DNA from: Gonium pectorale | Taxonomy: Eukaryota; Chlorophyta; Chlorophyceae; Chlamydomonadales; Volvocaceae | Length of the DNA: 15,871 nt | NCBI GenBank assembly: GCA_001584585.1 | Contig: LSYV01000084.1 | Coordinates: forward strand, 283,848-299,718 | Direction: 5' to 3' | In this document: positions 7,301 to 15,847 of the stretch, piece by piece | Numbering within the stretch: position 1 is the stretch's first letter | Layout: every line of letters starts with the position of its first letter | The notes under the pieces: generated by a model | What the model saw: only the letters and a program-made list of their open reading frames with translations | What the model was told of the DNA's origin: nothing | The model's database searches: none | Program-made: the position numbers and the translations under genes

Positions 7301-9970
7301 CCCGCGCTGGCGTCCGGCAGCTGCAATGCCCCCGGCGACGGCAGCGGGGCCGGGGGTGGGCTGCTGGCTGGCGGCACTGTAAGCCCCGCATTCAGGTCCT
7401 CCTCGTCGTCGGTAAATGTGGGCACGATGCTGATTCGGAAACAGCCCCCGGGGCCGTAAGCTGCGACGCACTCGTTGCTCATCACGCTCTGGCACTGGGG
7501 TGCGATGTTCAGGGGCAGTGGCAAAGGACGTGAGACAGAGGTTGGGGATGCGCAGTCGAGTGGGGTGCGGAAGCTGAGCGTGCAAGCCAGCAGCGCATAA
7601 TGCCTGCGTCACAAGCACATCCAGTCCGCGTCCACCAGAGGCGATCTCCACTGATCGCCAGACAGCCGCTAAGTGCTGAACCCTCGCAAGGAAGCTCGGG
7701 AGGCCCAGGGTGCGGGCCGCGTGTGGACCGACCACGACCGCCGCCACGCCCCATTTCCCCAACCGCCGACCGCCCTAACCGCCGACCGCCCCAACCGCCG
7801 ACCGCCCCAACCGCCAGCCGTCCCAACCGGCAACCGCCCCAACCGCCAGCCGTCCCAACCGGCAACCGCCCACCAGGTAGTACATGTTGACCGTCCAAAT
7901 CAGGTAGCCCGTCGGCGTCGACTTGCTGAGCGCGTCCGTGTCCAGGCCGTTTATGACGACGTCGTGGTTCATGCCCATGCCCGCCCAGCAGCGCCGCATG
8001 GGCGGCACGGCGCTGCTGTTGACGCACGGCCCCGGCGCCGGGTGCGCCACGCGGCCCGTGGCGGACTGGTTGCCGGGCACAGCGTCCGGCCGGATCCAGC
8101 TGTGAATCGACGCCTCGTACATATCCGGCGTTAGGCACGTCTCTGCATCAGTGATGGGGGGTAGTGGGAAGATGGGAAACGGGTCATAACGCGCGACATT
8201 GGAACGCAATGGGTGTGGGCGGTTGGGAGAGTGGTGGAGGCGGTGGTGATGGCAGTCCCTGCTACCGGCGCTCTCATGCTCCCTGCCGCAACCCTCTCCC
8301 CGTCGCTTTCTCATCACCGCCCCAGCCACTGTCACAGCCACCAGCCCCCGTCCCCCTCCCGGGCCCGATCCTCCACCTTGCTGGCATACGGCAGCCCCTT
8401 GTCACGACCAACTCGCCGTTCCCCTCATCGCCCCAGGATCGGATAATGCTGCTGGATGCCAGACCCTTCCCATTCAAATCCGAGCTTCATCTCCGCGCGC
8501 CCCCAAATGGCCCCGGCCCCGCCCGCCCTGCTCACTCCACACCAGGGCCGCGTTCCATGCCAGCGCAATGCCGGGGCTGGGGCCGATGCCCAGGAAGGCC
8601 CCCGGCTTGGAGCTGCTGCTGTTGCTCACCAGCAGGTCCAGGCCCAGCGGCTGGCGGGCGGGGGTTCGGGACGGACCGGGAAGGGACCAGGACCAGGACC
8701 AGGCGGGCATTGGATGGGAGGGCGGGACGGGGGCGCAGGAAGACGGGGCAGGAGAAGGTGCATGCAGGGGGAAGGAGGTGCGCGCGGGGGCACCGGCGCG
8801 TGTGCGGCACGGGTATGCGCTGGTCAGAGACGAAAAGGCGGGAGCACATGTGCGGGCGGGCATGTGGCCAGGATAGGTAGAGCTTTCGCGTGATGCGGAT
8901 GCCTGTTGCGCCCTCTCCATATTCCCCGCACGGGCCCCTCACCTGGACCGGCGGTATCCCGCGGGACCGCACCATGACCACCCGACTGAAGTTGAGCACC
9001 ACCCCCGGGCCAAGCAGCACCTGCGGAGTAAGGGAGGGGCGCAAGCGGTTCGTTGCTAATGACACAGGGGGGTGCGGCAACACACGCACACGCACGGAAG
9101 CTGGACGAGGGCGGGCGCCTTGCATCCCCCCAGCGTGCAGTGGCCGCGGAAGAGGCCCAAGGAGCAGGGCAAGCCGGTCGCGGCGCCACCACCAGCTGCA
9201 TCAACCGTCATCCGCATTTTGGAGCGCATTCGCACGTTGTGAATGGATGGGGGAATGAACAGGCTGCAGAAACGGCGGGCAGGAGATAGAACGGCGACAT
9301 CTGCCAGTTTGTGGCTGTCGTGAGCATGCAAGGGGAGGGCAAGCAAACACCCAGAGGTGGACAATGCGTCAGGCAAGAGCCGCAGAGGTTGGCAAGAGCC
9401 GCAGAGGTTGGCAAGGCGCCAGCGCTACCGGTCTGCCGTGCTGCAACGCCCGCCTCCACAGGGCTTCAATGGTTTTTCACAACCAGCGAAGGGCGTGCAC
9501 CAGCCCCTTTTCTACGACACCCAAGACGGCGCCCCACGCCGGTGGGCCTCAGGTAAATAGCTTGCCAACGACCGCCCCTCCACCACCTCATATGACCGTG
9601 CCGGAGCGTGCAGGGCCCCCTCCCCGCCCCCCGGCAGCCCAGTACCAACCTTTGCTTTAACATAGCCCATGTCGAACATAACCCAGTCAGCAAGAGCTGG
9701 GAAGGCTCCCAGGATGGTAAAATTGCGCGCCAGCCGTATTGGCGGGCTGAACGAGTCAAAGTCCGTGGCAAATATCTTGAGGTCTCCGGGAAGGAGCGCC
9801 GTGGAGACGGACGGGTCCGCCAGCGCCGCTGCCAGCTGCACACCTGTCTCGCATTCCCTGGTCTCCCCACCATCAGGCAGTTGCCCGCTGCTGCCCTGGG
9901 CATCGGCGGGCGCGGAAGCGAGCGCGACCAGCGCTGATATCAGGATACTCCACAAGCAGGAACGCGGCAT
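1154..9970 (-). CDS. Receptor-like transmembrane protein kinase (TKL-type), 15 exons
   Basis: Minus-strand exons in transcript order: 9650-9970, 8943-9020, 8536-8650, 7874-8142, 7239-7494, 6650-6809, 6301-6503, 4946-6002, 4298-4421, 3477-3543, 3167-3231, 2641-2694, 2299-2367, 1779-1856, 1154-1552. All introns are GT...AG and every junction keeps frame, giving about 1104 aa. The order is signal peptide (1-24), ectodomain, one membrane span (about 336-361), linker, then kinase domain (about 585-1027). It presumably phosphorylates Ser/Thr or Tyr on cytoplasmic targets in response to an unknown external cue; HRDLKPGN favours Ser/Thr specificity. The start is the first ATG after an in-frame TGA and opens a clear signal peptide. 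All catalytic motifs are intact. Uncertain points are the 6810-7238 intron, the acceptor of the seventh exon (6503 or 6500) and the last 77 residues. Green algae carry many TKL kinases, but the ligand and substrates of this one cannot be inferred. Confidence 0.82.
1557..1595. repeat. Polypurine tract at a splice acceptor
   Basis: A run of nearly pure G and A on the plus strand (GGAGAAGAGAGGAGAGGGGA and similar). On the transcribed minus strand it is the polypyrimidine tract directly before the acceptor CAG of the last kinase exon (starting at 1552), so it probably serves splicing. Confidence 0.6.
2235..2291. repeat. Short degenerate tandem repeat in a kinase intron
   Basis: Units related to GTGTCCTTGCCGTAC and GTGTCCGTAC recur several times. 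The array lies in the intron between the APE exon and the helix-F exon, ending only a few bases from the GTGAGT donor at 2298. Confidence 0.6.
3791..3830. repeat. 10-bp tandem repeat GTCGGGTCTA in a kinase intron
   Basis: Three successive 10-bp units (the third ending in G instead of A) are followed by two GTCTG half-units. The array lies in the 754-nt intron between the hinge exon and the helix-E exon. No coding or splicing role is evident. Confidence 0.85.
4437..4705. repeat. 16-bp minisatellite, about 16 copies
   Basis: Units close to ACAGGGGCGGGCGGGA recur with a period of 16 bp (for example ACAGG at 4466, 4482, 4498, 4514 and 4530), becoming irregular near 4650-4700. The array fills much of the intron between the N-lobe exon and the hinge exon. 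Its minus-strand form is pyrimidine-rich and sits just upstream of the acceptor at 4422-4424, so it also supplies the polypyrimidine tract. Copy number is likely to vary between strains. Confidence 0.9.
4946..6002 (-). other. Kinase N-lobe exon with long insert before helix C
   Basis: This 1057-nt exon carries an acidic juxtamembrane stretch (DDDGDDD), then the glycine loop GKGGCGRV (residues 590-597) and YRGRRVAVKLL with catalytic Lys610. An insert of about 180 residues rich in Ala, Gly, Pro and Glu follows (about 5020-5559), before helix C (LAQEVEVLARCRHPNVV, candidate salt-bridge Glu799 or Glu801). Third positions stay strongly G/C throughout, so the insert looks coding rather than intronic. 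Low-complexity inserts in kinase lobes are common in volvocine proteins; this one probably loops out. Confidence 0.85.
6766..7272 (-). other. Transmembrane segment, split by an intron
   Basis: In the spliced model, residues 336-361 run from LLGPLLGGLLGG (exon ending at 7239) directly into AVAIAAAAAVAWAL (exon starting at 6809). Together they form a hydrophobic span of about 26 residues followed by PRTRRRR, a classic cytoplasmic stop-transfer. The split Gly347 codon joins one base from the upstream exon with two from the downstream exon. Before the span lies a Pro-rich stalk (PPASSPPPAPLPSPG), as is common in volvocine surface proteins. If the intron is retained, only the weaker Ala-rich half would be next to the basic stop, making a poorer membrane anchor. 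Confidence 0.7.
6810..7238 (-). other. Stop-free 429-nt intron (possible retained intron)
   Basis: The segment starts with GTGGGTGGGG and ends in GGGGTGCAG, is a multiple of three and has no in-frame stop, so transcript retention would add 143 residues. I call it an intron because its codons are unlike the flanking exons (AGA, ATA, ACA, TCA, CTT and TTG occur), whereas its neighbours use G/C-ending codons, and because removing it restores a much better membrane span. The alternative is one continuous exon 6650-7494 and a protein of about 1247 aa. Confidence 0.6.
7759..7872. repeat. 16-bp minisatellite at a splice donor, about 7 copies
   Basis: Units such as CGACCGCCCCAACCGC and CAGCCGTCCCAACCGG recur every 16 bp (CGAC at 7767, 7783 and 7799). 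In the kinase transcript the array is G-rich (GGTTGGGGCGG) and begins within the GTGGGC donor of the intron that follows the exon 7874-8142. The last copies show a higher-order alternation of two unit types. Confidence 0.9.
7874..9970 (-). other. Signal peptide and ectodomain exons (1-4) of the kinase
   Basis: Residues 1-24 form a secretion signal: a hydrophobic core LWSILISALVALASA followed by a small-residue cleavage context APADA before Gln25. The next roughly 240 residues contain five N-glycosylation sequons (NFT, NFS, NSS, NQS, NSS) and cysteines spaced through the chain (CETG, TCLTPD, GPCVNSS, RRCWAG). These fit a folded, glycosylated extracellular domain. The fold is not recognised with certainty; short hydrophobic beta-like stretches such as VVLNFSRVVMVRS could suit a beta-helix, but that is only a guess. 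Exon phases are 0, 0, 1 and 0, and the Lys172 codon is split between exons 3 and 4. Confidence 0.75.
9372..9415. repeat. 19-bp direct repeat in the first kinase intron
   Basis: Two exact copies of GGCAAGAGCCGCAGAGGTT (9372-9390 and 9391-9409) are followed by a partial third copy. They lie in the first intron (9021-9649) and have no coding role. Confidence 0.9.
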
Positions 9971-10958
9971 GTATGAGTGTAGGGACGTCGCCTTTTGGTG
10001 TCTTCACAGCTTCAGGACCAGTCCTAACTCCAAACACATTTGCTGAGCACGTATACTAGTTCAGGAGTTGGGCAAAAGGCTAGGTCAGCTTTAGTTGTGG
10101 CTCCAGTCATAGGATAGGTAGAAGCTCTGAGCGCCCACGATGGTACCAGGTCTCCACAACATAGCTGATGAAATATACACTGCTATTGGAGCCAGCTGTA
10201 CCAGAAAAACGGCCGTCCGTACAATGTGTTTTACACGTTCCCGCTCCCGCACCCTTGTCATACTATCGTGTATATGAGAGACCAAAACTGACAACCGACA
10301 TATGCCATAATGCCATGTGCCCCGCTCCGCCAACCCCATGTACTGTATTCGGCCCCTACATGTGTTCTGAGCCCTGAACAGAATTCTGAAGTACAAAGCT
10401 GGACAAATGTCCACACATACATATGCCAGTGCAGAGGAAGGCGATCCTGCTGCAACGGAGTGACCATTACCAGGCCAGGAATTGGCTTACCGGCAACGGC
10501 TTGGATTGCATACCAGCCAGGACTACATGAAATTACGTCGAACAATAAATGGGGCATAGCGAGACCACAACCATGCCCCACGCCCGTCCCACCCCGTTCA
10601 AGTGAACGCACGCGTAAGAAAAACACTCGACCCCATACGTCCCAAACGGTCTCTGGTCCGTCCTAATCTCTCAAACGGCTTCCTGCCCTGTCCTGCGGCG
10701 AATGCATCATTTTCTTTGCCAGAGCGTTGCACAGCCGCCTGCACTGCCGGTAACACCGCCGCGCGACCTTGACCGCAGCAGTTTGCCTACACCATGGCCC
10801 CCGCCGCCTTCGCAGCGGTGCAACCAGCGCCTGAGCTCCCTTCTCCCCCAACCCTTTTTCCCATCAAGGCCCCCAAGCCCTGCCCCGCCACGTTGAACCC
10901 CTGTCTCCCCGCCCGGACGCCTGTCCCTCAAGTGGGCGCCAGTAGATTGCTGGGCCCA
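9971..10958. other. Intergenic region between the two genes
   Basis: This 988-bp stretch is less GC-rich than the genes and has no supported exon. Its right part (10231-10958) is probably the 3' UTR of the F-box gene. The remaining 260 bp or so (9971-10230) must hold the promoter and 5' UTR of the kinase gene. A TATA-like GTATACG is present on the minus strand near 10050, but I cannot show that it works as a core promoter. Confidence 0.6.
10231..10235 (-). terminator. Candidate poly(A) signal TGTAA for the F-box gene
   Basis: This is the first minus-strand TGTAA after the stop codon at 10959, implying a 3' UTR of roughly 740 nt. Long 3' UTRs ending shortly after TGTAA are normal in volvocine algae. 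It also marks the likely upstream limit of the kinase gene promoter. Confidence 0.5.
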
Positions 10959-13900
10959 TCAGCAACCCCCTCCGCCGAGCGCCCGGCTGCGCCCGCGCGG
11001 CCCCCCGCCGAACGCCGCCTGCATGCGCTGCACCGCCAGCAGCGCGCGGGCGCCTCCTGGGGCCGGCCGCAGCAGCAGGCGGCCGAAGCAGCGCTGCAGC
11101 TTGCCGCGCGTGTGCAGTGGGGCAGCCTGCGTGGCGTCGTCGGGGACGGCCACCTCCGTCAGCACCTGCGACGGGCGGGGGCGCCGCCGGCACGCAACCG
11201 CGCGCGCGGGGCGGGTGGGGGGCGGGATGGGGGTCTAGGGTCGGGGCATGGGAAATGAATGAAGTGGGGTGCGGGGGCGACGAGAGCGGGGATGGGGAGG
11301 CGTTGCATGGGGTGCCGAGCGGGCAGGGAAATTGGAGAGCGCCAAGCAGCCAAGGCAATGGCGAGGGCTGGCCGGCGCGTGCGGGGCCCGCTGTTGCTGC
11401 ACCGCGCAGCCGCTCCCATGAGCCGCAGACAGGGCGCTTGGTCGGCTGTTTCCTCCAGGGTCCACTGTTCCCTCTAGGGTCGGCTGTTCCCTCCAGGGTC
11501 CACAGGAACCAGCATATGTCAACCCCCTCCCGGCATGGCCATGGCATGTGCGCGCAGCCCACCCCGGGGGACGGTCGCACCAAGCCCCAAGTCCATCCGA
11601 GCCGCGTCGCAGTGCTCCGTCCGCCCGTCCCTCCGTCCGTCCGCCCGCCCCTGACCCGAACCTCGCCCCGCCTGCGAGGCCCCTCCACTCCCCACCGCCC
11701 TGAGCTCTTCCGGCGCTCCACTGGCGGTCACCCGCACCCACGCGGGCCGCGCCTCCCTGGCAACACCGGGGCCCCACCTTGCGGATGCTCCGCAGCAGCT
11801 GCGTGTGCTCGTCGCTCAGAGCCAGCGCTGGGTCGGGCCCCCCGCCCAGCAGAGAGCCGCCGCCCGCGAAGAAGCCGGCGTCGCAGCCACCGCCGCCCGT
11901 CGCGGCCGCCGCGGCCGCCGCCCGCGCCGACAGCCACAGGGCGGCCGCCTGCAGGGGCCGCCGCAGCGGGTAGGCCAGCAGGACCTGCTCCGAGGGGCAG
12001 GGTGGGAGGGTGGGAGGGCGGCTGCTTCAGGTGACGCTCGGCTGACTGGCGAGAATTGGGGATGCGCCAGCGATAGGACGCAGAAGCAACCCACTACGGG
12101 TGCTGCAATGCTAGGCAATGCGAGAACACAACCATGGGTACGGCACCATGCCAGGACTGGGCTGATGTCTGGGTCACTGCTGAGCCGCACAAACACGTAG
12201 ACGGGCCGTACCGCGAGTGCCAGCTCAGCACGCCCGGTGCGAGGCGGTCCGCAGGCGGGGAACTGGCCGGCTGCCTGGCGGCTGCCGCAGCGACAGCAGT
12301 TGCACCGCCCCCCGGCTGCGAGCTGCCAGCGGAGGGGACAACTCACACACGTCACACTTCACACGGGGCGCACCCACGGCCCACCGTCGCAGCCGCGCAG
12401 CTGCCACCCGGCGGTGACCCCCGCTAGTAGCCCACCGCACCTGGCTCCGGAACAGCAGCAGGCCCTTGTTGGTCAGGTGGGGCGGCGCGAGCGGCGCCTC
12501 GCCCTGCGCCGCCGCCGCTCCTGCCAGCTGCCTCTCCGCCTCCACCCGCGCCCCCAGCGGGCCGCACCACACCACGAGCACCTGCGCCAGGTAGGGCGGC
12601 AAATTGGGGAGAGCCCGGCAGCGGACGTAGCCTTGCCGCCAGGACGCGCAGCTGGTGGAAGGTGCGACGGTGGGGCGCGCGTGACGCACGCCTGGCAACA
12701 TGCGCAGGCTTCACATGGATCGAGGATACCGTATGGGCCTGTACCTGCTTGACCCGCAAGTGGGGACCATCGTCATAGTGCATTACGAATGATCTTGGCA
12801 GTCGCACCGTGCCAGAGTGCTCGGACATGACCGAGCCGCAGCACACCTTACAGCACCTGGGTTGCCTTTCCTGCCAGTCCGCCTGCCCCTCCCGGCTGTT
12901 TCCCCTCACGCCCACACCAGCCGCCCGCCGTTCGCAGCGCACCTCCAGCCAGCGGCGGTAGACGGGCCAGCAGCGGAGCAGCTCCCGCCACAGCAGCAGC
13001 CCCTCAGCCACCACCGCCGGCGGCACCGCCTGCGCCGGCGCGGCTGTGGTGTCCCCAAACTCGGCCGCCTCCGCCTAGATGCCGGTCAGGGGGGGACCAA
13101 CCTGGGTGTGACCAATGCCCGGCCCAGGCTCTTGTCGTCGCAGCCACAAACTTACATCTTCAGCCGAAGACACGACGCATGCGACGATAGTGACGAGGCT
13201 ATTCATGCGCTGATGTGGCGGCGCGGCTCTGCGAGGGCGCAGCTAACAAGAAAGCGCCGTGCTGTGAACGTCGCTTCACACCTCCTCTCGAGGGGCCCAT
13301 AGACCGCCTTCCAAGAGAGCAACCCAGCAGCCAACAAAATGCATCGGGCGGATCGGCTCCTGAGCTCGGCCGTACGTCGCTGGCTTGCTGTTCCCTCACG
13401 TGGGCAGGCCGGCGCCCCCCTCCTCTACCCCGCCCCCCCCCCCTACCCTGCCCGCAAGGGACCCACCGCCTCCAGAATCTCCCGCATCTCCGGCTCGTCC
13501 AGATCTCCCGCGGGACCCCCACCGCCGCCGCCTGGGCAGCTGGCGACCGAAGGGCCGCCGCCGGAGCCGCCCGGCTCGTCGGTCCCAACACCGGCGGCGG
13601 CGGCGGCGCCGCCGCCGCTCCCCCGGCTCTGCTGCTCTGCCGCCCCCAGCGCCAGCGCCCCGCGCATGTCGCCCCGTCGGAGCAGCTCGGCGAAGCGGTC
13701 CGCGTAGCTGCTGCCGCCGTACACCACCTCCCCGCGAAGCGCCGGCAGCCCGCCGCCCCCTCCCGCGCCGGTCCCCCTCCTGCTGGCGGCCCCTCCGCCT
13801 TCGCCGCCGGCAGCAGCGGCGGCGGCGGTGGCGGAGGCGTCAGCAGCCGCTACACCCGACGTGTCTGCCGTCTGAGGGTCCGTCAGCCAACCGGCCACCG

Positions 13901-14772
13901 CCGTCGGCCCCGGCGCCGCTACCCCGATGGCGGCGGCTGCTGCCGCCGCCGCCAGCTCGTCGCGTATTTCATCCGCCCTGCTTGCCATGACCGCCGCCAG
14001 GCCCTCGTACAGCGCGAGCCACTGTGCGGAGCTACCGCCGCACAGCTTGGTGACCATCTGCTGCACCCGTACGGCGTTAAAGCGCTCGTCAACCTGGAAG
14101 GTGTACGGCATGGTACGCACGTTAGAACCGGCTGGCGGTGGCGTGAGGCTTGCGAAGGGGGTTAGAGTCGAAATGCGGCACTCTCCAGTTCGTGTAGCGC
14201 GGGGGCAGAGTTCAGGCGGAGCATCAGCCCCCTTGCTTACGCCCGTCCGTGCCTGCTGATGTGCCCACGTGCGCATTGAGAGCCTACCGGTAGGCGCCAG
14301 CACAACCCATACACAGGCACAAAAGCCGAGTCGCGTACCGCCGTAGCCAGCGCGCCCCTCATTGCCCTTCCCTCCTGCCCCGAACACGGCGTCCAGCTCC
14401 CCACCCACCCGCAGCGCCGTCCTGCTCCTGCCGCACGACTCCCACAGCTGGTCCACGTGGGTAATGCGGCGCCCGCGGCCGCCGCTCCCGCCACCTCCAG
14501 GACCGGCGCCGGCGCCGCCGCCAGCACTGCCGCCCCCCGGCTCACCCGTGGTCCCGGCCGCCCCGTCTGCTCCCGCAGGGGGCGGGTAGAAGCCCGGCGA
14601 GCCCGCACCCCCGCCCTGCCCGCCGCCCTCCCCACCGCAGCTCCGCTGAGGGTTTATCCCGCCTGGCCCTCCGTCGGGCGAGCTGCCCTCGGGCCAGACC
14701 CCGCCTGCTGTGCCGTCGCGCTCCCTGCGCTGTGCCCCTGACGGCGGTTCCTGCGGCGGTGGCGCGTGCGCG

Positions 14773-14810
<38 letters not shown>

Positions 14811-15847
14811 AGCGCTCCGTTCGCTGGCCGCCTGCTGCGCCGCCAGCCACAGCGAGGCCGCCGCCTGCGGAATCAGGTGAGGTGAGGGCAGGCCCCGGGG
14901 GGGAGGCGGCCGGTTCCACGCTTGGCGTTCCATGTCCGCCAAGCCAGGGCTCAGCAATCCGTCAATCCGCGTCCCACGCCCCGCCTGGCATGTGCTGAAC
15001 CGCCGGCGCATCCCTCTCGCGCAGCGCGCGGCGCGGCTGCCCGCCGCGAGCTCACCTCCACCACATATTCAAAACCCTTCCGCATCGCCATGAAGCGCAC
15101 AGCCGCCTGCGGGCAAGGAAGAGCCGCCGACCCGCGGGTCCGAGGGAGGGAGAGCATCATGCTGGGCAGAGACCAAAGCGCGACGGGATTCCCTTCCACC
15201 ACGAGGTTCAATGCAAACGCGGATACGGTGAACGGCAGAGCCCTCCCGCCGGCCGTCGCGGCGGCGCTCGGCCGCACCTGTGTCAGTGAGCAGGTGGTCT
15301 TGAAGGCCAGCATGCGGCTGCGGAGGTGGTCGCCGCCCGGCGGGGGGCGCAGCAGCGGCCGGCCCGCGTGCGGCGGGCGATGCCACACGCCGCCCGCAAA
15401 GTGCAGCGAGTGCAGTTCGAACCAGAGCTCGTTGCTGCGAAGGGTGGAGAGGAAGGGAGAAGGGGAGAGGGGAGGGGAGGAGGCGGAAGGAGGAGGGGGA
15501 AGGGTTGGGAGGGGCTGGGCAGGCCCACCAGGTTGCACGGAAGTCGCCTGGCATTGATAATGGGTGCAAGCGGCGCGGCATCCGGTCCTGGCAACCTCTC
15601 CGGGGCAGCCTTCCACAGCAGCACCCTCCTCCTTCGCGAGCCGGTGCGCCTCCTGCGCAACTCGCCCTGCTGCGCCCCCCTCCATCCCCTTACCCGCTCC
15701 GCACCTGACGGCCACCACCGACAGCCAGTGCCTGCACACCAGGGCCGCCCGCACGCAGTCACCCACGTCGCGCAGCTCGCTCAGCACCAGCAGCAGGACC
15801 TGGACGGGCGCGACGGGGGGTTGCTCAGTCCGTGGGCAAGGGCTCAT
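10959..15847 (-). CDS. F-box protein with cullin N-terminal-like region, nine exons
   Basis: Minus-strand exons: 15705-15847, 15278-15434, 15056-15106, 14339-14864, 13467-14131, 12943-13074, 12441-12581, 11778-11984, 10959-11165. Junction phases agree throughout, giving 742 aa and a TGA stop at 10959-10961. Residues 14-47 match an F-box, which normally binds Skp1 in an SCF ubiquitin ligase. Residues 118-300 are low complexity with a 12-Gln run. Residues about 305-352 and 535-690 carry helical segments in the order and pattern of cullin repeats, separated by Ala/Gly linkers. No substrate-binding WD40, LRR or Kelch repeats are seen. The ATG at 15847 is the only start visible, but an acceptor-like CAG at 15800-15802 means that exons outside the window are possible. 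It probably acts in ubiquitin ligase assembly or regulation; this is inference. Confidence 0.68.
10989..13074 (-). other. Cullin-repeat-like core (last four exons)
   Basis: Four consecutive exons, all in phase 0, give the segments LLLWRELLRCWPVYRRWLE, VLVVWCGPLGARVEA, LTNKGLLLFRSQVLLAYPL followed by RRPLQAAALWLSAR, and EHTQLLRSIRKVLTEVAV. Cullin N-terminal domains show this same order: W..Y helix, YLxRxxV-type helix, GLxLFRxxV followed by xxLxxALLxLI, and then xxLLKxxIxxLxxLG. Gly/Ala insertions separate the segments. The chain ends 50 residues later, so the RBX1-binding and neddylation parts of a cullin are absent. Confidence reflects that the match is by eye. Confidence 0.5.
11446..11502. 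repeat. Short tandem repeat in the last intron of the F-box gene
   Basis: Three imperfect units of about 18-20 bp related to TGTTCCCTCCAGGGTCCAC lie in the 612-nt intron 11166-11777. No function is evident. Confidence 0.75.
13953..14131 (-). other. Cullin first-repeat-like segment
   Basis: Residues about 305-352 read VDERFNAVRVQQMVTKLC, a short loop, then WLALYEGLAAVMASRADEI and RDEL. Cullins begin with a similar helix pair, in which a Tyr/Cys-containing helix is followed by LYxxLxxxLxxHxxxIxxxL. The call is by residue pattern only. After it comes a poly-Ala and Gly-rich linker that fills most of this exon. Confidence 0.45.
14775..14810 (-). repeat. CAG repeat encoding a 12-residue Gln run
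   Basis: In the coding (minus) strand one CAA is followed by eleven CAG codons, giving Gln136-147 of the F-box protein. The tract lies in an Ala/Gln-rich helix-linker region (before it LWLAAQQAASERSA, after it PAHAPPPQEPP). Such perfect trinucleotide tracts are prone to length variation. Confidence 0.95.
15439..15515. repeat. Polypurine/polypyrimidine tract in the first intron of the F-box gene
   Basis: Almost all bases are G or A on the plus strand over about 75 bp (GGGAGAAGGGGAGAGGGGAG and similar). On the transcript strand it is a long pyrimidine tract ending right at the acceptor CAG (15435-15437) of the second exon. It probably helps acceptor recognition and could form triplex DNA. Confidence 0.8.
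15705..15847 (-). other. F-box motif exon
   Basis: The exon encodes APVQVLLLVLSELRDVGD followed by CVRAALVCRHWLSVVAV. This fits the F-box pattern LPxEVLxxILSxL...LxxxxxVCRxW, with the conserved VCR-W core. The usual Leu-Pro start reads Ala-Pro here. The codon for Ser48 is completed in the next exon, which continues with NELWFELHSLHF, the Trp-containing stretch normally found right after an F-box. The start could be Met at 15847, or the exon could begin at 15799 after a CAG acceptor if an upstream exon exists. Confidence 0.75.

Noticed and set aside
7759..7872. CCCTAACC in the minisatellite as a telomere-like repeat
   Set aside because: Only one unit reads CCCTAACC, the period is 16 bp and the other units differ. 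Chlamydomonas telomeres are built from TTTTAGGG, so this is not an interstitial telomere.
8218..8260. Possible small gene or RNA in the GTGGAGGCGGTGG-rich stretch
   Set aside because: It lies within the third kinase intron and shows no fold, promoter or conserved motif that I can recognise.
12582..12702. Longer version of the seventh F-box-gene exon starting further upstream
   Set aside because: Upstream acceptor CCACCAG would put the exon in a different frame. Only the CAG at 12582-12584 keeps phase 0 and yields the frame with good codon usage and the cullin-like residues.
13591..13620. GGCGGCGGCGGCGCCGCCGCCG palindrome as a regulatory hairpin
   Set aside because: It lies in coding sequence for an Ala/Gly linker, where GCC/GGC runs give self-complementarity by composition alone.
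13215..14165. Plus-strand open frame of 316 codons
   Set aside because: It is antisense to the large fifth exon of the F-box gene and consists of Arg/Pro/Ala-rich sequence without motifs.
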